Source: Elizabethkingia sp. YR214 (GTDB lineage: Bacteria > Bacteroidota > Bacteroidia > Flavobacteriales > Weeksellaceae). Taken from it: DNA of 64,000 nucleotides. Made by a program: the position numbers and the translations under genes. The stretch is from assembly GCF_003058195.1 (NCBI RefSeq), contig NZ_QBUH01000005.1, positions 310,001 through 374,000 of the forward strand, in the 5' to 3' direction. Of the stretch, positions 18,131-27,234 are shown one piece after another. The number at the start of each line of letters is the position of its first letter. Position 1 is the first letter of the stretch. Under the pieces are notes generated by a model. That model made no database searches, was not told the origin of the DNA, and saw only the letters and a program-made list of their open reading frames with translations.

Positions 18131-19321
18131 TTATTTTATTTTAAGAGCTTTACGGAAAGTTTCTTCTGTATTTTTAGTAAGTATTCCGGGAACAAAATCT
18201 TCTCTGGGTGTTCCATTTACATGATACAACCTTTCTGTAGGAAATTGATATCCAATCTTGGTTTCAGTCATCTGATATCCCGATATAGCACCTATTAGCC
18301 CTGCCATTTTTGTCCCAATTATTTTAGCTCTTTTCATTCCGTCAAAGCCAATCGCTATTCCTTCTCCCATACTTCCGGTCCAATGCCCTACTAAAATATA
18401 AAGTTTTCCTTTGTAAGTTTTGTCTCTGGGTACAACGTATTCTACCCAATGTCTTTTAGTTTGATATTTTACCTCATCAAATTCGTGTACCTGATATGGA
18501 AGCATCTTATCTGTAAACCTTCCCATAATAGCTCTTGCAACAGTTGTATTTCCGCCACTAGGCGTTTCGGTTAAATCAATTATTACGTTTTTGTAATTTA
18601 ATAATGAATCGAGTGCTTTATCAAAGGTTGATATTAAATTATTATCTCCTAATGAGTTATTTACTTTTAAATAAGCTGTATTTTTATTTAGTATTTTGCT
18701 TTCTAAAAGTTGTTTATTACCAAACTGAGCACTAAAATTATCAGGATAAAAGTTTACTGATTTACCATTCTCAGATATTGCAATTTCTCTTTTCACATTA
18801 TGGGTACCTGCAAAAAGCATATCCAACGCATATTGATACATTGCAGATGTATACTGATCTGTATATTTGGGCAGGAATTGTTTTAACTGGTCATCTATAT
18901 TCTTTCCATTAAATAAGCTTACTTCCATTCCTGCTTTCAGTCCGGATTTTTCTGCACCAGAGCCCTTTCTCACATCAGCTATTATATATTTATTTTGTTC
19001 TTTTTGAACGTATATATCTTGCCCGGATGGGACTAGCTTATTTGAAATATCAAGGTTAGTATTCAGAGACGAATGACCATTGTGAAGTTCATTAAGAACT
19101 TTTTCCAATAACTGAACAAATACATAAGTATTATTGATTTCCACTACTTTCGGACTGTAGATTTCTTTTACCTTCTGCCAATTAATTTGCTGGTCGTTCA
19201 GATAAGCATATTTCTGATTTATATCATTCCAAAATTCGTTAAAATCCTTCTGATACTTAGTTTGCGACCATATTGTATTTAAAGAAAATAAAAAGCAAAA
19301 AAGTAAAATTCGTTTAACCAT
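18131..19321 (-). CDS. S41-family serine peptidase (C-terminal processing peptidase-like)
   Basis: 396 residues. Signal peptide VKRILLFCFLFSLNTIWSQ. An N-terminal helical part is followed by a PDZ domain at about residues 100-165 (GSGAEKSGLKAGMEVSLFNG). The S41 catalytic core contains VIIDLTETPSGGNTTVARAIMG and the nucleophile S317 in GHWTGSMGEGIAIGFD. S41 enzymes cleave near the C-termini of exported or damaged proteins. The usual Lys of the Ser-Lys dyad is not obvious to me at its expected place; the tricorn-like subfamily uses other residues. It lies 16 nt downstream of the GH13 gene on the same strand, so it may be co-transcribed. Confidence 0.85.
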   Translation of the reverse strand: MVKRILLFCFLFSLNTIWSQTKYQKDFNEFWNDINQKYAYLNDQQINWQKVKEIYSPKVVEINNTYVFVQLLEKVLNELHNGHSSLNTNLDISNKLVPSGQDIYVQKEQNKYIIADVRKGSGAEKSGLKAGMEVSLFNGKNIDDQLKQFLPKYTDQYTSAMYQYALDMLFAGTHNVKREIAISENGKSVNFYPDNFSAQFGNKQLLESKILNKNTAYLKVNNSLGDNNLISTFDKALDSLLNYKNVIIDLTETPSGGNTTVARAIMGRFTDKMLPYQVHEFDEVKYQTKRHWVEYVVPRDKTYKGKLYILVGHWTGSMGEGIAIGFDGMKRAKIIGTKMAGLIGAISGYQMTETKIGYQFPTERLYHVNGTPREDFVPGILTKNTEETFRKALKIK

Positions 19322-19337
19322 TCTATACTATTATATA

Positions 19338-20621
19338 TTATTTTTCAAAAACCATATATTCAAAAGGCTGCATTGTAAATTCTTTTTGACTGGTAAAATC
19401 ATGCTCCACATCAGAAAACAGACTTCTGAAGATACCTGAAACATACGACTCTGTAAGACTGAAACTAAGCTCTGCCTCTCTGGACATATTAAGAATTACC
19501 AGAACCTCATCATCTCCGTTTTTGCGCAGATAAGAAAATACCTTATCCGAAGCTGTATTCTGAAGCAGAATTGTTGCAACATTGTTATCAGCACCCCTTA
19601 AAGCCGGATTATTAGATTTTAAAGTCAGTAGTTTTTTATAAAATGCTGCCATTTCATAAGTTCCGTTCCACGGAATAGGATCTTTTTCAAAAAATTCCAG
19701 TCTTTTGGTTCTCAAAGGTAATTCCTGACCACTGTAAATTAAAGGGATTCCGTCCCATGTAATGCTGAACACGGCTAATGCTTTAGCCATATCACCATAT
19801 TTCTCATACTCGGTACCATTCCAGCTATTTTCATCGTGATTGGATGTAAACCAAGCCCGCATACTGGAATACTGAATACCTGAATATTGCTTTAACAGAT
19901 CTATAAGATTCGAAAGTGGTAAATTGTTTTTATAAAAGTCTTCTGTCAGGTGCATCCATTTCCATGAATAGCTGGCATCAAATGTCTTTCCATATTCAGG
20001 ATTTTCCAGTTCATCGTATTCACCAATAAAAAATAAAGGTTTTATTTTTTCTGTTTCAGGGCGTGCCTGCTCCCAGAAATCAGCTTCTACCCAGGATGCC
20101 AAATCACATCTGAAACCGTCTATATCAGCTTCTCTTACCCAGAATTTCATTGCTTCAATCATTTCCCGACGCATTTCCTGATTTGTATAATCAAGTTCTA
20201 TAATATCGTCCATCCCTGAAGCTTTGTGAAAGCTTCCGTCGGCATCGTGCAAATAATATTCAGGATGTGTTTTGGTCCATATATGATCCCAGCCCGTATG
20301 GTTGGCTACCCAGTCTATAATTACTTTAAAGCCTTGGTCGTGTGCTGTATTCACAAGATCTTTAAAATCCTGTAAAGTTCCAAATTCCGGATTAACAGAT
20401 GTATAATCCTGTGCAGCATAAGGGCTTCCCATACTCCCTTTCTTCTGCTCCTGAGCAATGGGAGTAATGGGCATAAACCATAATACTTGTATTCCCATAT
20501 CCTTTAGCCGGGGCAATTCCTTTTCAAAAGCTTTGAAAGTTCCTTCTTCTGTATATTGCCTTACATTAACCTCATAAATATTGGCTGTATGCTTCCAATC
20601 TGTTGGTAATTGTCCAATCAT
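19338..20621 (-). CDS. Alpha-amylase family glycoside hydrolase (GH13)
   Basis: 427 residues without a signal peptide, so cytoplasmic. The (beta/alpha)8 barrel carries all conserved regions: DWVANHTGWDHIW (region I), nucleophile D173 in DGFRCDLASW, acid/base E201 in FFIGEYDE, and D263 in FTSNHDENSW. A short C-terminal beta domain follows from about residue 350. It is short compared with secreted amylases and lacks an obvious maltogenic N-domain. Likely action: hydrolysis or rearrangement of internalised malto-oligosaccharides or glycogen fragments. The pairing with an exported S41 peptidase 16 nt downstream is unexplained. No terminator separates the two genes. Confidence 0.92.
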   Translation of the reverse strand: MIGQLPTDWKHTANIYEVNVRQYTEEGTFKAFEKELPRLKDMGIQVLWFMPITPIAQEQKKGSMGSPYAAQDYTSVNPEFGTLQDFKDLVNTAHDQGFKVIIDWVANHTGWDHIWTKTHPEYYLHDADGSFHKASGMDDIIELDYTNQEMRREMIEAMKFWVREADIDGFRCDLASWVEADFWEQARPETEKIKPLFFIGEYDELENPEYGKTFDASYSWKWMHLTEDFYKNNLPLSNLIDLLKQYSGIQYSSMRAWFTSNHDENSWNGTEYEKYGDMAKALAVFSITWDGIPLIYSGQELPLRTKRLEFFEKDPIPWNGTYEMAAFYKKLLTLKSNNPALRGADNNVATILLQNTASDKVFSYLRKNGDDEVLVILNMSREAELSFSLTESYVSGIFRSLFSDVEHDFTSQKEFTMQPFEYMVFEK

Positions 20622-20713
20622 AGTTTTTCAGGAATTGTATTTATATGAAATTACACCGATGTCAACAAAGCAGTTTTTGTCATATTCAGGTGCTAGGTTG
20701 AAACTTCAAGATA

Positions 20714-20740
20714 ATAAAAAAACCGGTTAAAAACCGGTTT
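20714..20740 (-). terminator. Terminator of the pRiA4b ORF-3-like gene
   Basis: Minus-strand stem AAACCGGTT / AACCGG with loop TTTAA around 20721-20740, followed by a run of seven T (20722-20715). It sits 10 nt after the stop at 20750. Confidence 0.75.
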
Positions 20741-20749
20741 AATATTCTT

Positions 20750-21328
20750 TTAGATTTTATCGAGATCTTCTTCATCATAAAGATCGTCTCCATATCCTCC
20801 TTCTTCTTCTTCCTCATCATCGTCAAAGTCGTCAAAATCGTCTCCTTTAAAATCAGAAGAGATGTCTCCAAACTCATCATCCGCCATAGGCATTACCATT
20901 TTACCACCTCCGTTACCAGATTTAGATGGTGCCTTTAATGGCATATTTCCAAATCTAAATGCTGTGATAGGATAATTAACTGCTGGCTTTTCTTCGGTTA
21001 TCTCCTGCAATTCGCAGAAGAACTCCCATAGGTCCAGAAGGCCATACTTGAAAAGCATTTTTGCTCCTTTCTCAGCAAATGCTTCATTTAAATAAATATC
21101 CGACATGGTTTCCCCATCTCCTTCATCTGACATATCTTCTAATGGGATTGCATTCCCTTCTGTCCATTCTTCATCTGAAAAATAAAAAGAAGAAAGTTCT
21201 TCTCCCTGCAGGCTGAAAGCACTTTTAATTCCTAAGTGCAAATTCCATAGAGTTTGTTTGTCCTTGATTTCTATATCACGGAAAACACTGTCTTTAGCAT
21301 CTAAAATTACTCTTACTTTGTAAATCAT
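20750..21328 (-). CDS. Plasmid pRiA4b ORF-3-like protein with acidic tail
   Basis: 192 residues, cytoplasmic. Residues 1-120 match the pRiA4b ORF-3-like / IS1096 TnpR-like fold as found in single-copy chromosomal proteins of Bacteroidota. Landmarks are MIYKVRVILDAKDSVFRDIEIKDKQTLW-type opening strands, LHLGIKSAF, FYFSDEEW and a later LLDLWEFFCELQ helix. The last 40 residues are a low-complexity Asp/Glu run (DDFDDFDDDEEEEE) that may bind a basic partner or metal. Despite the family name there is no transposase or plasmid gene nearby, so it is not evidence of a mobile element. A TATATTTG element at 21392-21385 may drive it. Function unknown. Confidence 0.8.
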   Translation of the reverse strand: MIYKVRVILDAKDSVFRDIEIKDKQTLWNLHLGIKSAFSLQGEELSSFYFSDEEWTEGNAIPLEDMSDEGDGETMSDIYLNEAFAEKGAKMLFKYGLLDLWEFFCELQEITEEKPAVNYPITAFRFGNMPLKAPSKSGNGGGKMVMPMADDEFGDISSDFKGDDFDDFDDDEEEEEGGYGDDLYDEEDLDKI

Positions 21329-21384
21329 TTTGGATTACTTGTCTATTTTACTTTACTGTTTAAATTAAGGTCTAAATTCAGCTA

Positions 21385-21392
21385 CAAATATA
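21385..21392 (-). promoter_or_regulatory. -7 element of the pRiA4b ORF-3-like gene
   Basis: Minus-strand TATATTTG matches TAnnTTTG, about 57 nt before the ATG. No good -33 partner. Confidence 0.35.
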
Positions 21393-21455
21393 AAACAGCG
21401 TTTGTATAAAAGAAGACTTTTTTTCAAAAATAATTTTGCCTATTTTCCGGGCCAG

Positions 21456-22484
21456 TTATTTCACTAAATCGAGTCTGAAACTAAAACTGGTTCCCTCCAA
21501 ATAAACACTTTTAACATCTATATTCTTCTTATGGGCTTCCAAAATATGCTTTACAATGGCAAGTCCTAATCCAGATCCACCATCTTTACGGCTACGGCTG
21601 GATTCTACACGGTAAAAACGTTCGAAAATACGGGGAAGGCTTTCAGGTTTTATTCCCATTCCGTTATCCTTTACCTCAACAAGGACTTCATTACCTGTAA
21701 TAATTGTATTTACAACAATCTGTGCTTTTTCCCGGTTTGCATAATGGATTGCATTAGCCAAAAGGTTTATAAGCACCTGAGAGATCTTATTACGGTCTGC
21801 ATTTACCATTACTGCATTTTGTGAAGTCGTAAGCAAAAACTTAGCACCTGTTTTATGGGCTTCCAGATCCAGAAGATCAAATATATCGCGGACAAGAATA
21901 TTAATATCAAATTTGGATAAAGAAAGGCTTATCTGCCCAGATTCCAGTCGGCTGATCATGTCCAGATCCTGAACGATATTCAGAATTCTCTCAACCGATT
22001 TATCAATCCTTTCCAGATATTTATCGCGGATATTCATATCATCCACTCCACCATCCATTAATGTTTCTACATATCCCTGAATGGAGAACAGTGGTGTTTT
22101 CAGTTCGTGAGCTACATTACCCAAATATTCTTTACGATAGTTTTCCATTTCCTTCATGGTTACCATTCTGGCATCTGCCTCTTCCCGCATCCCGGTAATT
22201 TTCTCCCCGAGTTCGGTAAAGGTAGTAGGATTTTCTTCCTGAATAAAGTACTCCGGAAATGTCTGGGAAATTTTACGTATCTGTCGCTGATCGTAGTTTC
22301 TGAAAAGGAAAACCAGAACCACATAATTGATTCCGGTAATTATAAGTAAGGCTATTATTACAAGTAGTAATGTGATATTTCTGCTGTCGTAAAGGTGATG
22401 AAATTTTTCATACAGCATGGCTATTGCCGCCATACAGAGCGTGAGAAATATTGCAGAAATAATTTTAACGGGGCTTACATTCAT
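21456..22484 (-). CDS. phoR: Sensor histidine kinase, PhoR-like
   Basis: 342 residues. Two transmembrane helices (about 7-24 and 37-61) with only a dozen residues between them, so there is no real periplasmic sensor domain, as in PhoR. A HAMP/linker-like helix runs to about residue 115, then the HisKA dimerisation domain with phospho-acceptor H126 (GNVAHELKTPLFSIQGY). The HATPase_c domain has N-box INLLANAIHYA, G1 VKDNGMGI, F-box RIFERFYRV and G2 GGSGLGLAI. It lies 9 nt downstream of the response regulator. The short loop, gene order and facing receptor/lipoprotein genes suggest phosphate-starvation sensing; this assignment is inference. Confidence 0.9.
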   Translation of the reverse strand: MNVSPVKIISAIFLTLCMAAIAMLYEKFHHLYDSRNITLLLVIIALLIITGINYVVLVFLFRNYDQRQIRKISQTFPEYFIQEENPTTFTELGEKITGMREEADARMVTMKEMENYRKEYLGNVAHELKTPLFSIQGYVETLMDGGVDDMNIRDKYLERIDKSVERILNIVQDLDMISRLESGQISLSLSKFDINILVRDIFDLLDLEAHKTGAKFLLTTSQNAVMVNADRNKISQVLINLLANAIHYANREKAQIVVNTIITGNEVLVEVKDNGMGIKPESLPRIFERFYRVESSRSRKDGGSGLGLAIVKHILEAHKKNIDVKSVYLEGTSFSFRLDLVK

Positions 22485-22493
22485 AGTGAAAAA

Positions 22494-23171
22494 TTACACT
22501 ACCAATTTATATCCGATACCTTTAAGCGTCTGAATGGTATCTATCCCTAATTTTTCTCTAAGTCTACGAATATGTACGTCGATGGTTCTTTCGCCAACAA
22601 TAACATCATTACCCCAAACTTTTTCTAAAATTTCGTCTCTTTTAAAAACTTTCTGAGTGTTGGATGCTAGTAGATAAAGCAAATCGAACTCTTTCTTTGG
22701 TAATAAAAATTGTTGAGTTCCTTTTGTTACTCTGAAGTTATCCTTGTCTATAATAAGGCTTCCGATTTTCAATTGTTGTGCTTGTGTTGCTACACGTGTA
22801 GTAAGCTCCATCAGTGCATTAACTTTTGAGATAAGTACTTTTGGCTTTATTACCTTCGTAATATAATCATTAGCACCAGCCTGGAAACCTGCTAGTTGAG
22901 AAAATTCCTCACCACGTGCAGAAAGGAAAATAATTAAAGTTTTTTCAAGCTCTTTAACGTTACGCAGATCCTGGCACGTTTCTATTCCATCTTTCTCAGG
23001 CATCATTACATCTAGAAGTATCATATCCGGGATAAGCTCTTTTGCTTTCTCGATTCCTTCTACTCCGTTTTTAGCGGTTTCAACCAAATATCCTTCTTTG
23101 GTAAGATTATAGGATAATAATTCTAAAATATCCGGTTCATCATCAATTAAAAGGATTTTTTTAGTGCTCAT
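22494..23171 (-). CDS. phoB: Response regulator, OmpR/PhoB family
   Basis: 225 residues from ATG 23171. A TTG ten codons further up would put extra residues before the canonical MSTKKILLIDDEPD start and is rejected. Receiver domain: acidic pocket D10/D11, phospho-acceptor D54 (DMILLDVMMPEKDG), switch Thr/Ser in FLSARGEE and the conserved Lys in ITKVIKPK. Winged-helix DNA-binding domain from about residue 130 (LLPKKEFDLLYLLASN, RTIDVHIRRLREKLG, IQTLKGIGYKLV). OmpR/PhoB proteins bind tandem half-sites with 11-bp pitch, and exactly such an array lies 83 nt upstream at 23254-23302. Probably autoregulated; the PhoB identity rests on context. Confidence 0.92.
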   Translation of the reverse strand: MSTKKILLIDDEPDILELLSYNLTKEGYLVETAKNGVEGIEKAKELIPDMILLDVMMPEKDGIETCQDLRNVKELEKTLIIFLSARGEEFSQLAGFQAGANDYITKVIKPKVLISKVNALMELTTRVATQAQQLKIGSLIIDKDNFRVTKGTQQFLLPKKEFDLLYLLASNTQKVFKRDEILEKVWGNDVIVGERTIDVHIRRLREKLGIDTIQTLKGIGYKLVV

Positions 23172-23253
23172 GTTTACTTTTTTAAAACCCAAAATTAACA
23201 AATTTTAATAAATCAATGCTTCATTAACGATAATTTAATATTAACAACATTCT

Positions 23254-23302
23254 GTTAACACAAACTTAAGAAATACTTAAATATGGCTTAAAAAAAACTT
23301 AA
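23254..23302 (+). promoter_or_regulatory. Five 11-bp-spaced direct repeats: candidate PhoB-type operator
   Basis: The pentamer (C/G)TTAA recurs at 23254 (GTTAA), 23265, 23276, 23287 and 23298 (all CTTAA), each exactly 11 bp apart, with A-rich spacers. That pitch, one helical turn, is the hallmark of OmpR/PhoB-family tandem binding. The Gram-positive PhoP box is also TTAACA-like repeated every 11 bp. The array lies between the divergent response regulator and TonB-receptor genes and ends where the -33 region of the receptor promoter should be, the place for a class II activator. Confidence 0.6.
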
Positions 23303-23313
23303 TCAATTCTTGG

Positions 23314-23321
23314 TTTCTTTG
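23314..23321 (+). promoter_or_regulatory. -7 element of the TonB receptor gene
   Basis: TTTCTTTG, one mismatch from TAnnTTTG, 14 nt before the ATG. The -33 position falls inside the 11-bp repeat array, with no good TTTG, as expected for an activator-dependent promoter. Confidence 0.4.
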
Positions 23322-23335
23322 CCCCAATAAAATAA

Positions 23336-25954
23336 ATGAAAAGTAAAATGAGAATAACTAAACTCTCAATTGGTGTTTTCTTCGCTTTTATTTCTACCAC
23401 ATCTTTAATGGCTCAGACAACACAGGATACCATTAAAAAGAATGAGGCTAAAAATATTGAAGGCGTAAAATTACAAGGCCAAAGGAATAAAAAAACCGAA
23501 ACGGCAATTTTACAAGACCAGAAAAAAGCTGTTATCCAAAAACAAGCCATGGGAGCTGAAGAAATTTCCAGAAAAGGAATTTCTAACATAGAGCAGGGCT
23601 TAACCAAAATAACAGGGATAAATACCGTTGAGGGAAGAGGTCTTTTCGTACGGGGGCTTGAAGAACGTTATAACTATCTTTTGATTAACGGGCTTGGCTC
23701 TCCTTCTAATAATCCTTTCCAGAAGATTATTGCATTAAAGCAATTTCCAACAGATGTGGTTGGCAAGCTTAACATCTACAAAACATTCAACTCTAACCTC
23801 TATGCGGACTTTGCAGGAGCTACATTTGAAATTGAAACGTTGAGTTTTGAGAAAGCTTTTACAAAAGTAGAATTCGGAATCGGAGTAAATACTTTAAGTA
23901 CTTTCAAAAATGATTTTAAGATCAGTGAGAATGCCAATACTATGAAAGGATATATTGGGCTTAATTCTCATGACAAACGTCTTCCTTCAGAAGTTAGAAA
24001 TGATATCCCAAGCGGATACCGTTTCTCCAAAGATCAGTCCATTAATTCTTTTAAAGACAACTGGAATGTAGACAATGTAAAGTCTATGCCTAATACCAGC
24101 TTTGGGTTTACAACTGCACAAAAATTTAAAGCAGGGGAATCCGGAACTTTAGGTTTATTATTTTCTTTGAACCATGGAAGCAAATACAGATATCAAAATG
24201 GTGTTAAAAACCAGTTTATACCACTTGGATCAAGTATTATTCTAAATAACGACCTTAATAGAAAAGAATATAGCTATGAATTAGAATCCTCTGTATTATT
24301 AGGACTTGGCTATAAGAACAAGGGAACTAATATTAACTTCAACGGGATATTCTTACAAAACTCAGCAAATCTTATTCAGGACTATTTAGGGTATAGAAAT
24401 AATGAAGTCCAGAACACACAGTTTTTCAGAGTAAATCAGCAAGATATCTCAAGGTTCTTAGACTTGCAATTAACCGCTTCTCAGAAAATTGGAGAAAGGC
24501 ACTTACTAAAGGCAGGAGCTAGCTGGGTAATCAACACATTTAGTCAACCAGACAGAAAGATTATTGACAACTCTAAACCAACAGGAAATCCGAACGAGGT
24601 TATGCTAAACTATGGTGGGAATAACCTTATCCGTCAATATCTTGATGTAAATGGTAAGGATTATCTGTCGGCATTTGCAGAATATTCAGTAGGATTAGGT
24701 GAAAAAGGAGATAAAAAAGAGTTCCCATGGACTCTTGCGGTAGGATATAATGGATTCTTCGACAGAAGAAGTAATTCATACAGGTTTATCTACGGATATC
24801 CAAATGATCTTTCACAGAGCACTGTACACGTAAATATAGACAGGCCTCAGGAAGTCTTCAATCAGTCAATCAGAAACAATGCATTATACTACAGAGAGGA
24901 TGCTTATTCATACGCATTTAAAAGTAATATTTATCAGTTTGTAAATGCTGGTTATCTGAATGTAAATTTCAAACCGTCTGAGAAATGGGATATCTTAGTA
25001 GGCGGGCGTGTTGAGAACAATATGAACATTACACGTTACAAGCAAGCCGGAGACAGAGCAACTGATCCTTTCAGAAATCTAACAAAAAACCAATACTTTG
25101 TTCTCCCATCTTTAGCTGTAAAAATGGCTGTAAACGAAAAATCTAACTTAAGATTTGCAGCCAGCAAAACCATTACCCGCCCTATTCTTATAGAATATAT
25201 GCCAATTGTATATATCAATCCTGATAATGAGAATATTTTTGGTAATAAGGATCTAAAAAATAGTGAAAACTATAATTTGGACTTAAAATATGAGATCTTC
25301 CCTACTTCAAAAGAAATGTTTGCTGTAAACCTTTTTGCTAAAAGGATTGATAATGCTATTGAAAGATCTTTCATAACATCCGGAAATTCTAACGGGCAAA
25401 CTATAACTTTTTATAATGCTAAAAAAGCAACATTGGCAGGGATTGAAATTGAAGGTTTAATGAACTTAGGCAGAATAAGCGAAAATCTGGATAAGTGGAG
25501 CCTTGGAGCTAATGCAACATTTATGTATTCGAAAGTAACCAGAGGTGTGGACCAAACTGAAGAAACTGATGCTATTGCAAATAGAAACAGAACTTTACAA
25601 GGTGCTGCTCCATGGACTGTAAATGCTGATTTAAAATATGAGTTCAAAAACAGAAGCAATTTAACTCATACCGTGTCCTTGGTATATAATGTATCCGGAA
25701 AGAAGATTTATGGTGTTGGATTCCAGAAATTGGATAACATATACGAATTACCATTTCATCAGCTAGACATAATTTATGCTGCTCAGTTAACTAAAAACTG
25801 GAATTTAAAATTAGGAATTCAGAACATTCTGGACTCTACTTATAAATTAGACCTGGGACCGGATAGTTTGATTCCGGTAGATGCAGCTTCATTGAGAATG
25901 ACTGATTACAAAAGAGGAACAACATTTAATTTAACTATCGGATATACATTTTAA
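23336..25954 (+). CDS. TonB-dependent outer-membrane receptor, likely PhoB-regulated
   Basis: 872 residues. Signal peptide (RITKLSIGVFFAFISTTSLMAQ), a short linker (IEGVKLQGQRNKKTETAILQ), then the plug domain from about residue 50 (MGAEEISRKGISNIEQGLTKITGINTV, LFVRGLEERYNYLLINGLG) and a 22-strand barrel ending in a terminal aromatic, FNLTIGYTF. It lacks the N-terminal carboxypeptidase-like domain and the SusC signature, and no SusD partner follows. The next gene, 23 nt on, encodes a surface-type lipoprotein. The facing PhoB/PhoR genes and the 11-bp repeat array suggest uptake of a phosphorus compound under starvation. The ligand is inferred, not shown. Confidence 0.93.
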   Translation: MKSKMRITKLSIGVFFAFISTTSLMAQTTQDTIKKNEAKNIEGVKLQGQRNKKTETAILQDQKKAVIQKQAMGAEEISRKGISNIEQGLTKITGINTVEGRGLFVRGLEERYNYLLINGLGSPSNNPFQKIIALKQFPTDVVGKLNIYKTFNSNLYADFAGATFEIETLSFEKAFTKVEFGIGVNTLSTFKNDFKISENANTMKGYIGLNSHDKRLPSEVRNDIPSGYRFSKDQSINSFKDNWNVDNVKSMPNTSFGFTTAQKFKAGESGTLGLLFSLNHGSKYRYQNGVKNQFIPLGSSIILNNDLNRKEYSYELESSVLLGLGYKNKGTNINFNGIFLQNSANLIQDYLGYRNNEVQNTQFFRVNQQDISRFLDLQLTASQKIGERHLLKAGASWVINTFSQPDRKIIDNSKPTGNPNEVMLNYGGNNLIRQYLDVNGKDYLSAFAEYSVGLGEKGDKKEFPWTLAVGYNGFFDRRSNSYRFIYGYPNDLSQSTVHVNIDRPQEVFNQSIRNNALYYREDAYSYAFKSNIYQFVNAGYLNVNFKPSEKWDILVGGRVENNMNITRYKQAGDRATDPFRNLTKNQYFVLPSLAVKMAVNEKSNLRFAASKTITRPILIEYMPIVYINPDNENIFGNKDLKNSENYNLDLKYEIFPTSKEMFAVNLFAKRIDNAIERSFITSGNSNGQTITFYNAKKATLAGIEIEGLMNLGRISENLDKWSLGANATFMYSKVTRGVDQTEETDAIANRNRTLQGAAPWTVNADLKYEFKNRSNLTHTVSLVYNVSGKKIYGVGFQKLDNIYELPFHQLDIIYAAQLTKNWNLKLGIQNILDSTYKLDLGPDSLIPVDAASLRMTDYKRGTTFNLTIGYTF

Positions 25955-25977
25955 TAACTAAAAAAAGATTTAACAAT

Positions 25978-27204
25978 ATGAAAAAGAACATTTTATCTCT
26001 ATTAGCAATAGGCGTTTTATTTTCAATTAATTCATGTACAGTGGAAATTAATGAGGATAACGGAAACAATCCTAATGGAGGAGGTGGAACTGAAATCCCA
26101 GGAAATGTACTAAATGGTACTGGTACACTTAGTGGTACTATTACAAAAGATTTATTAGTAAAAAAGGGTAATTACAAACTTGAAGGTATTGTTACAATAG
26201 CTAATGGCGCAACACTTACAATTGAAGCCGGAGCTAACTTTACAGCAGTAAGTAGTGCCGGAAGTAGCTTAGTAGTTCTAAAAGGAGCTAAAATAAAAGC
26301 AGAAGGTACAGCAGATCAACCAATTGTATTTACAACTGATACTAAAAAGCCAGGTGATTGGGGTGGTATTACAATTTATGGAAATGCCCCTATAAAAGCT
26401 TTGGGAGGTGGAGCTACTGCTCTTTCTGAGGACGGAAACAATCAATATTACGGAGGAGATGACCCTAATGATAATTCAGGAGTAATGCGTTTTGTAAGAG
26501 TTGAATACGGAGGCCGTAAAATTGGTGATGGTAAATCTGAAACGAATTCTTTTACATTCTATTCTACCGGAGCAGGTACAATTCTGGAAAATCTTGTTGC
26601 TTATAAAGGAACTGATGATGGTTTCGAATTCTTCGGTGGTACTGCAAGTGCTAAGAATCTTATTTCTTATGGTAACTACGATGATTCTTTTGACTGGCAA
26701 GATGCATGGTCAGGTCAGAATAACTCCAATTGGTATGCTTACCAAACTGAAGTAGGAAACTTTGGTATGGAAATCGAAGCTTCTTCTAATATCGACAATA
26801 CTGCACCAAAAATAAATGGTATTACTTTAATAAGAGCTGCAGGCACAAAACCTGAGGTTGCAGGATCTGCGGAAATTTCAGCTATACAGTTTAAAAAGCA
26901 AGGTTCAGGAATCTTCACCAATGTTTATGCAGAGGGCTATAAAAACTTAGATAAACAACAAGCTTTTGCTGTATTAATTCAGGACAAAGCTACTGAGACT
27001 GATCAGTTTGCTAAGAAGAAAATTGAAGTTTCTCCTATTAATTATCTAAATTCTGATAATTTAGGTGTTTGGGGTTATGCATACACAGACGTTGCAAATC
27101 CTATAAAATTCACAGCTGATACTAAGATTCAGAAATCTCAATTTGTATCAGGGGCATGGGCTACTGTAGATGGTGTAGACTTACTAGCACCTCTAAAAAA
27201 ATAA
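25978..27204 (+). CDS. Beta-helix-type surface lipoprotein, partner of the TonB receptor
   Basis: 408 residues. Lipobox FSINSC with lipidated C20, followed by an acidic TVEINEDNG stretch of the type that directs lipoproteins to the cell surface in Bacteroidota, and a Gly-rich linker. The mature part is a repeat-rich, probably right-handed parallel beta-helix: GTGTLSGTITKDLLVKKGNYKLEG-like strands, then GDWGGITIYGNAPI and YGGRKIGDGKSETNSFTFY. No catalytic motif is evident. It sits 23 nt after the receptor gene and shares its terminator, so the two are one transcript. A substrate-binding or lid role is plausible. Homologues are sometimes labelled multidrug transporter, which nothing here supports. 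Confidence 0.85.
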   Translation: MKKNILSLLAIGVLFSINSCTVEINEDNGNNPNGGGGTEIPGNVLNGTGTLSGTITKDLLVKKGNYKLEGIVTIANGATLTIEAGANFTAVSSAGSSLVVLKGAKIKAEGTADQPIVFTTDTKKPGDWGGITIYGNAPIKALGGGATALSEDGNNQYYGGDDPNDNSGVMRFVRVEYGGRKIGDGKSETNSFTFYSTGAGTILENLVAYKGTDDGFEFFGGTASAKNLISYGNYDDSFDWQDAWSGQNNSNWYAYQTEVGNFGMEIEASSNIDNTAPKINGITLIRAAGTKPEVAGSAEISAIQFKKQGSGIFTNVYAEGYKNLDKQQAFAVLIQDKATETDQFAKKKIEVSPINYLNSDNLGVWGYAYTDVANPIKFTADTKIQKSQFVSGAWATVDGVDLLAPLKK

Positions 27205-27234
27205 TCAATTTTTTATTCATAAGTTCAAATTCAA

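Noticed and set aside
20686-20880. Low-complexity Met/Lys-rich frame at the end of the pRiA4b ORF-3-like gene
   Set aside because: It is the acidic-tail coding repeat read in another frame.
20750-21328. Mobile-element remnant, because of the plasmid pRiA4b ORF-3 / IS1096 family name
   Set aside because: The family is common as a stable chromosomal gene in Bacteroidota, and no transposase, inverted ends or target duplication is visible.
23172-23201. TTG-initiated extension of the PhoB-like regulator
   Set aside because: The receiver domain starts canonically at MSTKKILLIDD (ATG 23171).
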